The notes below the pieces were generated by a model that made no database searches, had not been told where the DNA came from, and saw nothing but the letters and a program-made list of their open reading frames with translations. A stretch of DNA of 63,684 nucleotides from Candidatus Gastranaerophilales bacterium (GTDB taxonomy: Bacteria > Cyanobacteriota > Vampirovibrionia > Gastranaerophilales > Gastranaerophilaceae): the NCBI GenBank assembly GCA_944326425.1, contig CALVDX010000012.1, positions 1 to 63,684 of the forward strand, read 5' to 3'. Made by a program: the position numbers and the translations under genes. Each line of letters opens with the position of its first letter. Positions within the stretch are counted from its first letter, which is position 1. This document shows positions 7,826-16,502 of the stretch, in pieces.

Positions 7826-8512
7826 ATGAATAACCTTTTAAAACCATTAGAACTCAAACGCAAAGACGGTCAAATTGTAGAAGCAATCCTCTATGATAAT
7901 TCTGATATTGTTGAGGTTAAATTTTTGGATATTAAAAAGCTTAAGTTTGAGGGGATAAAAGCCAAAGATATCAAGAAATCAGATATTAGAGACATTATTT
8001 TCAAAGGAAAAGACAAAGCTTTTTTGCAAAATAATAAATCGAAAATTATTGCAAGTTTATCTAAAAAACATTTAAACAAGATTATTTCTACTGTTTTTAC
8101 TAAAGATATTGAGGGTAAATTCAGCTATTTAAAGAAAGAAATTGTTTCTAATCTTGATACAATATTCTATGCTGCAATACCAATATTGAAGCACCCTGAA
8201 TTAAAAAAAAACCTGTTATACAATACGCAAATTATTCACAGATTTGCACTGCCGTTAAAAATCGGAGGTCTGGTATTTTTTACAATGGTAACCGTAAAAG
8301 AAAGAACTGATTTTAACAAAATACAAATTGATGAATTTTCAATATATGATTTATATTCAGAACCCGGTGAAAATGAAAAATCACTTGGCAGTCCCTCTAC
8401 GGCTTCTGTAGGAAAACCTATGACCTTCCGCAGCCATTACCAAGCGATTACTTATAGTATAAACGATTTAACAGCATTTGTCAATGCAAGCATAACTAAA
8501 ATTCAATCATAA
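7826..8512 (+). CDS. Protein with a possible LPD3/barnase-fold domain (phage-type)
   Basis: A 228-aa protein. The first 75 residues are Lys/Ile-rich ('IIFKGKDK'). Residues about 85-190 resemble the LPD3 (large polyvalent protein-associated domain 3) family, a barnase/colicin-like fold found in phage MuF and mobile-element polyproteins: 'SKKHLNKI', 'NLDTIFYAAIPILKHPEL', 'IIHRFALPLKIGG' and 'FFTMVTVKER' follow the usual order. In such families the domain can be a nuclease toxin or a modifier; activity here is unknown and no immunity gene is visible. It lies just beyond the duplicated tRNA-Gly end, so it may be a leftover of a lost element. Confidence 0.5.
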   Translation: MNNLLKPLELKRKDGQIVEAILYDNSDIVEVKFLDIKKLKFEGIKAKDIKKSDIRDIIFKGKDKAFLQNNKSKIIASLSKKHLNKIISTVFTKDIEGKFSYLKKEIVSNLDTIFYAAIPILKHPELKKNLLYNTQIIHRFALPLKIGGLVFFTMVTVKERTDFNKIQIDEFSIYDLYSEPGENEKSLGSPSTASVGKPMTFRSHYQAITYSINDLTAFVNASITKIQS

Positions 8513-8816
8513 TAACTATTTGAGACTTTTTTACTTACCGGTATTAAACGTATCTGTCTGTTAGTTTCTGTAAATACATTCGGCATTCTCTCTATAATCC
8601 CTGAGTGCAAGTCCGGACAGCGGGGAAATTGAGCGGGGTTGGGACGAAGGACTACAGAGAGAAAAAGCGTAAATACATTTGTTTAATACAAAGCGGCAAG
8701 AAAAGCTGAAAGACCGAATGTAAATTTTTGTAAAAATATGACCTGAATAATTAAAGTTTTAGAAGAATATGCCGATAAGAATATGGTAACAGTGTGTACT
8801 TACGAAAGGAGCATTT
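8513..8816. other. Intergenic stretch with copy B of the 33-bp repeat in a hairpin
   Basis: No gene is seen. Copy B of the dispersed repeat (8604-8636) sits in the loop of a long hairpin: 8586-8600 can pair with 8649-8663 in 13 of 15 positions. Downstream is an AT-rich leader and the AAAGGAG ribosome-binding site (from about 8805) of the 871-aa protein. Confidence 0.6.
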
Positions 8817-11432
8817 ATGAGCGGTGAAGAAAAGATAAATATCAGGATTAAAAAGGATGTGGGTATAACACAGGCGCTTAAGCAACTTGTTAAAGATGCC
8901 GGTGAGAATGTGAAGGGCTCTGTATGGAATGCAACACTTGATAAACTGGTTGAACTAAACAATCAGCGGGAAACGGATAATAAGGGCTCAATTTTTTCAG
9001 GAGGAACTGAGCGCAACGACTGGCACCGCAATTTTGTTGTGCACGAAGGAAACATTGAGTTTTCAAAAACAGAAATGGAAGCGCTCCTTGATACCATGCA
9101 GGTAAGCGAGGGCGTAAAGAACAGAATTCTTGGTGAGGCAGCGCCGGCAGCAGGGACCGAACCTCCGGCAGCGGGGACTGAACCACCGCCAGCGGGGACT
9201 GAACCTCCGGCAGCGGGAACCGAAACACCGCCTACCGGCGAGGGCAAGACATCGGAAGAAATTGAAGAATTAGCGCATGAAAAAGGTTATCGAGGCACGG
9301 AGCACGCCGGCACTTTTTATGATGAAAAAACTAAGACACACTATCAATGGGATAATAAAACTGGCGACTTCAAAGCAAGACCTGATATTAAACAGATTAA
9401 TGAAGACGGTTCATACATAGACCAACAAGGTGTTGAACACGCCGCAGACGTCGCAGAAACACCGCCGGCGGGAACCGAAACTCCTGCAGCGGGCGTGGGC
9501 AAGACACCGGAAGAAATTGCACAGGCTGCGCAGGAAAAAGGCTACAGAGCGACTAATCACGCCGGAACTTTTTATGATGAGAAAACTAAGACCCACTACC
9601 AATGGGACGATGAGGCAGGTGACTTTAAAGCGCTGCCTGATGTTAGATCAATAAACAAGGACGGCACATATACAGGTACGGATAACAAACTCCACAATAC
9701 TAACGGCACGTTATTTACCGGAGAGCGCGTAACTGCAAACGAAGATGAAACAGTTGTAACAACCGAAACTTATAAAGAAGGTGTTTTTAACGGGAAAGAA
9801 GTTGTTACAATAAATGAAGATAAATCCTATAAGAAAGAAATCTATGATAAGGATAATAAACTTGTAAAAACAGAAAACTATAATGCAGAAGGCAAACTTA
9901 CAAGCTCTGTTGAAGGAAGTAAGACTACCACTGTTGAGTACTCAGAAAACGGTTCTGTCTGGACAGAAAAAGAAGGTGAGGAAGTTAAAAAAGTTACCAA
10001 ACGTGATTCTGACGGGCGAATCATTGAGGAAGATGTAACAGCTTCTAATGTCGTTTCAACCTATAGCTACAAAGAAGATAACAGCTATACTGTTACTACG
10101 AAGTATAAGCAAAACGGCAAATTGGTTTGGATTAGCGATTACAACTCCGAAGGGCTGGAGGTGCGTCGGCAGGAGTATGATGAAGGAGTACTTCAAGATG
10201 AAAGGAAATACACATACCGGCAGGATGGTACAAGGATAGCTGATATTGAGTATTATAATGCCACCCTAGAGCGTGATTCGATAAGTGAGCAAAAGATAGA
10301 GCTAAAGCAAGATGACACATGGTGTATGGTGAGTTATATTTCGAAATCGAAAGGCGGCAAATACAATGTAGATGTTGATATGAATATGAAATTGCAAGGG
10401 TCTACATCTGTGGGAGATCAACGTATTGTCGCTATAGAAACCGAAGAGGAAGCGAAAGCCTTGCAGGAGGAACTGCTCGGATTACGCGAATTGTACTCGG
10501 AGATTGCTTACTATGACAAAGACGGTGAGTGGAGAGCCGAACCGGAAATCTCTGATGAGCGAAAGGCTGAGATTATCACAAAACTAACAGAAACAATAAG
10601 TAATAAAGATAAACCGCTTGAAGTTCGTCAGGCGGCAGCGTTTGCGGCGACATACGGGAGGCTGTATGATGATGAAACGCTACAGAACGCAATAATAGAT
10701 ACTAATGACTCTGCAATTATTAATAGGCTGGATGGTATAGATTTAAAACCCGAACAGTGGGAGAAAATCTATAATATGGCACTCAGGCCGGAGTTTAGAA
10801 AATCCGGCGGGTATAATGATGTTTATAGAATGTTGATTGGTGCTGAAGCGAACTTTAGTTTAAACACTCCTGATGAAATCAAATTTAAAGCGTTTAATAA
10901 CCTTCCACGAACTTGGAGTAAGGATGGGAATGCGTATGGTTTAATTCCTCAATTACCTGTAGCATTTCTGAATGAACACATGGAAGAGATAAAACCTGAG
11001 GATAAATTCTATCTCTATGCGCGTTCAGAAGGCGAAATGGATAAAGAAACTTTTGATACAAACTTTATTCCGTCAATTCCTGCTAACCCTACAGGCGAGC
11101 AGGTTGACAAAATAAGAGAAACAATAGAACATCTGCCTGAGGACGTTAGAGGTGATTACCACTTAATTGAATCAGGTGACAGGTTCTATAATATTATAAT
11201 GAACAGAATACTTGCTAATCCGTCAATTATTGAAGCATTAGGTAAAAAGACTGACTGGGATGATGCGCGCAAAAAAGAAGCAATTAATGAGTATATAAAT
11301 GACTTTGGTGATGATATTGCAAAACAATTAGGTATTGATGACCCATCAAAAATCCAGCCCGGGCAAATATTTGACTTCTCAAAAGTCAAATGGCCGCAGC
11401 CAAGCGGACTAAACTGGTTCTTTAATTATTAG
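8817..11432 (+). CDS. Large repeat protein with duplicated module and MORN/RHS-like repeats
   Basis: I do not recognise this 871-aa protein as a named family. It has no signal peptide or membrane segment. After an N-terminal region of about 110 aa come four tandem 7-residue units (P-A/P-A-G-T-E-P/T, encoded at 9144-9227), then a 57-residue module present twice (about 145-200 and 229-285; shared core 'HAGTFYDEKTKTHYQWD'), joined by a second Pro-rich linker. Residues about 300-510 are short 'T...Y..DG.L' repeats resembling MORN-variant or YD-like beta-hairpin repeats. The C-terminal 350 aa are acidic, probably helical and without known motifs. Good AAAGGAG ribosome-binding site. The Pro/Ala-Gly-Thr-Glu linkers suggest an extended, possibly exported or surface-interacting protein; function unknown. 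Confidence 0.7.
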   Translation: MSGEEKINIRIKKDVGITQALKQLVKDAGENVKGSVWNATLDKLVELNNQRETDNKGSIFSGGTERNDWHRNFVVHEGNIEFSKTEMEALLDTMQVSEGVKNRILGEAAPAAGTEPPAAGTEPPPAGTEPPAAGTETPPTGEGKTSEEIEELAHEKGYRGTEHAGTFYDEKTKTHYQWDNKTGDFKARPDIKQINEDGSYIDQQGVEHAADVAETPPAGTETPAAGVGKTPEEIAQAAQEKGYRATNHAGTFYDEKTKTHYQWDDEAGDFKALPDVRSINKDGTYTGTDNKLHNTNGTLFTGERVTANEDETVVTTETYKEGVFNGKEVVTINEDKSYKKEIYDKDNKLVKTENYNAEGKLTSSVEGSKTTTVEYSENGSVWTEKEGEEVKKVTKRDSDGRIIEEDVTASNVVSTYSYKEDNSYTVTTKYKQNGKLVWISDYNSEGLEVRRQEYDEGVLQDERKYTYRQDGTRIADIEYYNATLERDSISEQKIELKQDDTWCMVSYISKSKGGKYNVDVDMNMKLQGSTSVGDQRIVAIETEEEAKALQEELLGLRELYSEIAYYDKDGEWRAEPEISDERKAEIITKLTETISNKDKPLEVRQAAAFAATYGRLYDDETLQNAIIDTNDSAIINRLDGIDLKPEQWEKIYNMALRPEFRKSGGYNDVYRMLIGAEANFSLNTPDEIKFKAFNNLPRTWSKDGNAYGLIPQLPVAFLNEHMEEIKPEDKFYLYARSEGEMDKETFDTNFIPSIPANPTGEQVDKIRETIEHLPEDVRGDYHLIESGDRFYNIIMNRILANPSIIEALGKKTDWDDARKKEAINEYINDFGDDIAKQLGIDDPSKIQPGQIFDFSKVKWPQPSGLNWFFNY
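9144..9227 (+). repeat. Four tandem 21-bp units in the 871-aa gene
   Basis: The four units encode PAAGTEP, PAAGTEP, PPAGTEP and PAAGTET. Near-identical DNA repeats in frame can change copy number by slippage, altering linker length between strains. Confidence 0.8.
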
Positions 11433-11489
11433 AGGGGTAAGTACCCTCACCCCTGCCCTCGCCCCTTCGGGGTTTCTCCCTTTGGGTGA

Positions 11490-11696
11490 CACTGCTGTCC
11501 GGTAAAACTCAATTTGTCATGCTGAACTTGGTTCAGCATCTTACCAACTTGGCATTATACTTGATTTCCGGTAAGATCCCGAAATAAATTCGGGATGACA
11601 TTTTAAATTATTGTGTATTCTTTATCTTTTTTGTTTACAATGACTGCATTTCCTCATTTTTTAGATTTTTATTGCATATTTTACCGGACAGTAGTG
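11490..11696. mobile_element. MITE-like element with 18-bp terminal inverted repeats
   Basis: CACTGCTGTCCGGTAAAA at 11490-11507 and its reverse complement at 11679-11696 (one mismatch) bound 207 bp with no ORF. Inside are two perfect hairpins of the kind seen in dispersed bacterial repeats: ATGCTGAAC/GTTCAGCAT at about 11519-11539 and ATCCCGAA/TTCGGGAT at about 11576-11597. Immediately outside are GC-rich sequences (CCCCTTCGGGG left, CTTCGGGAGAGGGG right), as if it had inserted into another hairpin repeat. The remainder of the 11433-11868 gap holds nothing else I can identify. Confidence 0.55.
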
Positions 11697-11868
11697 CTTC
11701 GGGAGAGGGGCATAAAGAGTAATCTATGATTTACCGCATCCTACAGACTCCCCGCTTGAGCAGAAAAGAAAAGTAATAAACTGCAGCAGGGAAAATAAAT
11801 ATCCTCCCCTGATTTATTTCCTGATTTGTCCATGGTATTATAAATCCGGATATCAGGGAGATGGAATT

Positions 11869-13347
11869 ATGATTTACGAAACAGCGTTCGGCAAGAATGA
11901 TATAAGAGGAATTTTCGGTGAAGATATTACAGAAGAACTGTTTTTCTACACCGGACGCGGTTACTTAAGGTTTGTATCTGAAAATACAGGTAAAAAACCG
12001 GAGCAAATACTTGTTACCGTCTGCAGAGATGCCAGACTTCATTCACCGGCGCTTGCAGGCGCGTTAATAAAAGGTCTGCTTTCTCTTGGCGCCCGCGTTA
12101 TAGATTTAGGACTCGCACCAACCCCTATTGGCTATTATTCCGAAGCAAAGGGTATCAGCTCTGTTATTACCTATAATCAGGATATCGACGGCGCGCTTAT
12201 TGTTACTGCAAGCCATAATCCGAGCCAGTATAACGGGCTGAAAATGACTTATGAAAAACAATCGCTTAATGAAGAGCAAATTAAAGAAGTTAAAAATTTT
12301 ACATTAAAAGAATATCAGAACTACCCGCCCAAAACCATGCAGCATACCCCGATTGATAGTTCCAAACTGCAAGAGTATGATTTGATTTATGATTATATTC
12401 AGGATTTATCAAAACGTTTCGGCAGAATAGGCGAAGGGCTAAAAGTAGTTGTAGACTCAGCGAACGCAACCGGCGGAATTGTTGCGCCAAAACTCTATCG
12501 CTCACTGGGATGCGAGGTAATAGAACTTTACTCCAATCCGGACGGACGATTCCCGCACCATCACCCCAACCCGAGTGATGAAAGGACTCTAAACGACATT
12601 AAAAAAGTCGTTGCTGCTAATCAGGCAGATTTAGGCATCGCGTTTGACGGCGACAGCGACAGAATAGGGGTTATTGCCTCCGACGGGAAATATTTAACCG
12701 GCGACAAACTGCTTCTTATTTACGCGCTGGATTATCTCAATTCCTTAACCGATAAAAGCAACGCTCCCGCTGTTGTATCAGAAGTAAAATGCTCTCAGGT
12801 TTTATTCGATACAATCAATCAAAACGGCGGTACAGCAATTATGTGTAAAACAGGGCACGGATATATTAAATCAAAGATGAAAGAGACAGGTGCACTTCTT
12901 GCAGGAGAAATGAGCGGGCACGTATTCTTTAAAGACCGTTATTTCGGATTTGATGATGCGATTTATGCAGGATGCCGTATTATAGAGATTGTAGCAAAAC
13001 ACAAAAAAGCAAATCCGGAATTCAAGCTTGAAGATTTGCTTACACCGTTTAATAAAGTATTTACCTCAAAAGAATACAGAATTAACTGCCCGAACGAGAA
13101 GAAAAAATCCGTGCTTGACAGGCTTCAAACCTATATTGAAAACCATCCTTTGATGTTTTCGGATAAAATCCTAAATATAGTGACTATTGACGGTATGCGG
13201 ATAATTTTTGACGGCGGCTTTGCACTAATCAGACAAAGTAACACAGAGCCTGTTTTTACGCTGAGGTTTGAAGCAAAAACCCAAACTTTGTGCGAAGTTT
13301 ACATTAAAGCAATGATTGATAAACTCGAAGAACTGATTAAAGATTAG
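11869..13347 (+). CDS. Phosphomannomutase/phosphoglucomutase
   Basis: A 492-aa alpha-D-phosphohexomutase interconverting hexose 6- and 1-phosphates, feeding nucleotide-sugar synthesis for surface polysaccharides. All four active-site loops are present: the phosphoserine loop 'TASHNPSQYNG' (S115), the metal loop 'DGDSDRIG' (from about 261), the sugar-binding loop 'GEMSGH', and the phosphate-binding loop 'RQSNTEP'. It fits the PMM/PGM (AlgC/ManB) subfamily rather than glucosamine mutase, but substrate preference cannot be fixed from sequence. A GGAGATGG ribosome-binding site precedes the ATG. Its 3' end overlaps by 11 nt the convergent muralytic gene. Confidence 0.9.
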   Translation: MIYETAFGKNDIRGIFGEDITEELFFYTGRGYLRFVSENTGKKPEQILVTVCRDARLHSPALAGALIKGLLSLGARVIDLGLAPTPIGYYSEAKGISSVITYNQDIDGALIVTASHNPSQYNGLKMTYEKQSLNEEQIKEVKNFTLKEYQNYPPKTMQHTPIDSSKLQEYDLIYDYIQDLSKRFGRIGEGLKVVVDSANATGGIVAPKLYRSLGCEVIELYSNPDGRFPHHHPNPSDERTLNDIKKVVAANQADLGIAFDGDSDRIGVIASDGKYLTGDKLLLIYALDYLNSLTDKSNAPAVVSEVKCSQVLFDTINQNGGTAIMCKTGHGYIKSKMKETGALLAGEMSGHVFFKDRYFGFDDAIYAGCRIIEIVAKHKKANPEFKLEDLLTPFNKVFTSKEYRINCPNEKKKSVLDRLQTYIENHPLMFSDKILNIVTIDGMRIIFDGGFALIRQSNTEPVFTLRFEAKTQTLCEVYIKAMIDKLEELIKD

Positions 13348-16300
13348 CAAGCTCATCATAATTGTAATAGTCAATAACTCCGTCAACAATAGAGTTAATT
13401 ATATCATTGCCAAGATTACCGAAAACTATATTACGCACCTCATTATTGTTTTTAATATTGCAGTATTCAACCAAAATAGCTGGTTCGTCGGCTGCATGTT
13501 TTTTATCTTTTTTTAGTATCTGAAGCCTGCTGTTATCGACAATCTTAGCCTGAATGCTGTCAACATCCTCGTCATTGGTTTTTAAATCAAGATGATATGT
13601 TATTTCCTTCCTTTTTAAATCTTTTACATTCTGTGCGTTATCAGTATTGATAAACCTATTTAGAATTTTTTGCGCAAGTGTTTTATCATCATTATCTTTA
13701 TTAAAAGCGTAAAGCCGCGGACCGGAGGTTCCCTCGTGGGAATCTGCATGCAGACTGATTTTCATCTCTCCGCCAAAATCATTGAAACTTACCGTATTAA
13801 CTTCACCGGCCGTTAAAATAACCTCGGCCCCCTGCGCCCTGAGTTTATCAATAAGCTGTTTTGCCATATACCTGTTGAGCATCCACTCATCAACCCCTAT
13901 CTCTGTATTTAATGCCCCGGGGTCAAATATGCCGTCTTTTCCCCTTCCATATCCGCCATGACCGGCATTGATAACAATTTTTCTGCCGTTAAGCTTTCCC
14001 TTTCCTGTGGGAGTATAGGGTTCTACCAGAGGAATCACATTTCCGTTATCATCCGTTAGTTTTTCAAGCTGCCTGATATCATCAGGCAATCCGAGTGTTT
14101 TACAAACCTCTCCGCGTATATTCTTTGGTTTAAGATTCCCCGAGATAAGTTCTTTAAAACTTTCAGATATATCGGAAGTACCTATCCACCAAGTCGTAGG
14201 ATTCCAGATTTTTCTATCACGAAACTCTTTATTTACAAGCGCAAGGAACTCTTTCTTCTTATCCTCGTCTAATTGATAATTTTTATCCAGAAGATTAAAG
14301 AGTTTCATAATTTCAGCCTTGCAAACGGATCTATCATTTTCGGCTTCACAGATTCCTGCCACAATATCATTAGAGCGTAAAACTTCAAGTACATTGTCTC
14401 CTTTAACCCGCTGTATCTGATATTTATACAGCATGGAGTTTAAATCGTCATCCTTATCCAGTGTTCTTGCAAGTTCGCTGCTTATCTCCTGCGGTGAGTC
14501 CGCAAGTATATTATCAAATATTTTTATAATATCAGAATATTCCTCTTCGGAAGCTGCCTGCTCAAAACGTTTAACTATATCTGCATTATTTTCCTCTTTA
14601 TTTAACAGTACATTAAACGAGTGCCTTAAAATATCAAGCCCGCCGGCTTTTTTAATCATTTTAACAAATTTTTTTGTCCCGCCCGAGTTTTGGATTAACT
14701 CTCTTATATTGTTTTCATTAATCTTTTTATCAAGAACAAGCCCTGCAAACTGCCTTGCTTCGGAAGATTCATCAATCGCTGTTTCAATTGCATTATATAA
14801 TTCTTCAGGGGTTTGTGCGTCAAGAACACCGGCCATTGCTCTCATATTATCCGTATCTGTCCACAACCATGAGTTATATTCGTCTCTTGCATCTTTTTTA
14901 AATATTTGCGCGGCTTCCTCCGGTATATTGTAGTACTTAGCGTATTTATCAAAAATTTCTTCTGTCTGCTTTAGCCTTTCCTCATCGCTTAGACCTGATT
15001 TCTTTATTCTCCGGATTTCAGCAGCAAGCGGTTTTTCATTAAACGGCTGCACCGGCGCAGTATGCCCTTTTACAGGCAGATTAATCTCATCTCCCGGATG
15101 AATAGTATAATTCTCTCCAAGGTGTTTGTTTAAAACTGTTAATTCCTTGTAATTAATTCCAAGCTTGCGGGCAATTGACATCAATCCGGTATCACTCTCC
15201 TGAACAATGTATTTAGGATTATTTTCCTCTGCCGGAACAGTATTTTCACCGCCCCACCAGAGGTTTAGTTCCGGTTGCTTTACCTTTTGTTTTGACAAAT
15301 CATAAAATTCATCCACAACCGGCTTAAGGAGTTCCTGTGTCTCTGTATCAGACTCCTTGTATACCATGGCAAGCCGGGCAAGGGAACGTTTGTACAGACC
15401 GTTCATATCTTCACCCGACTTGATCGATTTGGTATAAATAAGTTGTTTAAAGGCATCTGTAAGTCTGCCTTCATCAATTGCAGTCTTAAACCCGCCAATG
15501 TCAATTGCTTCAAAACCCTTGTTATAAACAAGATCAATCAATCCTTCAAGCATAGGCAGTGATAGTTTATTAAAGGTTTCATCGCCTAATTCTATTCTTA
15601 TATCCTCTCTGGTTTGCAAATAGTCTTTCGCAAGCTGCGCATACGCCTCTGCAGGTGTCATTTCACTTTTTGAATTTACACCTTTGGTATACCCGTACCC
15701 TATGGTCCAAACCCCGTTATCATCCTGATAGGACTCTGTGTGGGGTTTATAGTCATTATCCGCATCACCCTCAAATTTTGTAATTACATTAGCAAACTGA
15801 CCGCTCATGCCTGTCGCCGATTTTACATCCGACAGAGTTTCAACACCAGCCGCAGCTTCCGTAACGGACTCAGGGACGGCCAGTTTGTCCCCTTTTTGTA
15901 AAATAACTTCTTTACCGTTTTTTAAAACAGTTATTTTACCGTCTTTATCCTCGCCGATTTCCCATCCGTTTGCAGCAGCAAGCTGTCTTATTGAAACATT
16001 ATTATCATCAGCGATTTTCATCGGACTGTCGCCGGATCTTACGGTATAAAATCCGTCTTGTACCCCTGATTTTCCGGACGTCTTTTTGCCTGACCCTTCA
16101 CTTGAAGGAGGGTTAATATTTACCCGCATACCTTCTGACAGGTTTACCGGCTTTCCGTTTTTCTTTAGTGTTATACTACCCTTATTTTTAATTACCTGCC
16201 AGCCGTTTGCCTCTGCCAGCTGATAAATGGTTATATTGTATTTACGCGCAATAGCAAATGCTGTTTCTCCTCTGGAAACAGTATGGGTTTTAACCGCCTG

Positions 16301-16411
16301 TTCTGCTCCGTAATTAAACAGGGCTTTATTAGGACTGCTTTGTTCTTCCTTTTTAATTTTTAGATTGCGGTTTACTGCTCCGGATCCGCCCGGTCCTTCT
16401 ACTTTTGCCAT
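13337..16411 (-). CDS. Multidomain peptidoglycan hydrolase: LysM, GH24-like lysozyme, Amidase_3
   Basis: A 1024-aa protein with two cell-wall-cutting domains. LysM domains at about 40-100, 120-182 and 402-452 bind peptidoglycan. Residues about 205-350 match T4-type GH24 lysozymes: E214 in 'KFEG', 'WTIGYGYT' and a C-terminal 'LYKRSLARLAMV' region. The last 220 residues are a zinc N-acetylmuramoyl-L-alanine amidase (Amidase_3): 'INAGHGG' with the metal histidine near 816, 'DPGA', a Glu in 'VDEW', 'SLHADSH' and 'AILVEYCNI'. The middle 350 aa are acidic and helical with no known domain. No classical signal peptide is visible, so export is by another route or through lysis. It lies downstream of the giant adhesin gene, same strand, 91 nt apart. 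Confidence 0.85.
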   Translation of the reverse strand: MAKVEGPGGSGAVNRNLKIKKEEQSSPNKALFNYGAEQAVKTHTVSRGETAFAIARKYNITIYQLAEANGWQVIKNKGSITLKKNGKPVNLSEGMRVNINPPSSEGSGKKTSGKSGVQDGFYTVRSGDSPMKIADDNNVSIRQLAAANGWEIGEDKDGKITVLKNGKEVILQKGDKLAVPESVTEAAAGVETLSDVKSATGMSGQFANVITKFEGDADNDYKPHTESYQDDNGVWTIGYGYTKGVNSKSEMTPAEAYAQLAKDYLQTREDIRIELGDETFNKLSLPMLEGLIDLVYNKGFEAIDIGGFKTAIDEGRLTDAFKQLIYTKSIKSGEDMNGLYKRSLARLAMVYKESDTETQELLKPVVDEFYDLSKQKVKQPELNLWWGGENTVPAEENNPKYIVQESDTGLMSIARKLGINYKELTVLNKHLGENYTIHPGDEINLPVKGHTAPVQPFNEKPLAAEIRRIKKSGLSDEERLKQTEEIFDKYAKYYNIPEEAAQIFKKDARDEYNSWLWTDTDNMRAMAGVLDAQTPEELYNAIETAIDESSEARQFAGLVLDKKINENNIRELIQNSGGTKKFVKMIKKAGGLDILRHSFNVLLNKEENNADIVKRFEQAASEEEYSDIIKIFDNILADSPQEISSELARTLDKDDDLNSMLYKYQIQRVKGDNVLEVLRSNDIVAGICEAENDRSVCKAEIMKLFNLLDKNYQLDEDKKKEFLALVNKEFRDRKIWNPTTWWIGTSDISESFKELISGNLKPKNIRGEVCKTLGLPDDIRQLEKLTDDNGNVIPLVEPYTPTGKGKLNGRKIVINAGHGGYGRGKDGIFDPGALNTEIGVDEWMLNRYMAKQLIDKLRAQGAEVILTAGEVNTVSFNDFGGEMKISLHADSHEGTSGPRLYAFNKDNDDKTLAQKILNRFINTDNAQNVKDLKRKEITYHLDLKTNDEDVDSIQAKIVDNSRLQILKKDKKHAADEPAILVEYCNIKNNNEVRNIVFGNLGNDIINSIVDGVIDYYNYDELANL

Positions 16412-16502
16412 TAAACGCTGCTCCGTTCAATCTCTTGTTTTGTTCCGTTAATACATGTATTCCACAGTCGGGGAAAAATATAACATGTGATGTAACAGTT
16501 TT

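Noticed and set aside
13337-16411. Phage endolysin
   Set aside because: Far too large, with three LysM and an amidase domain and no phage genes around; more likely a host cell-wall enzyme.
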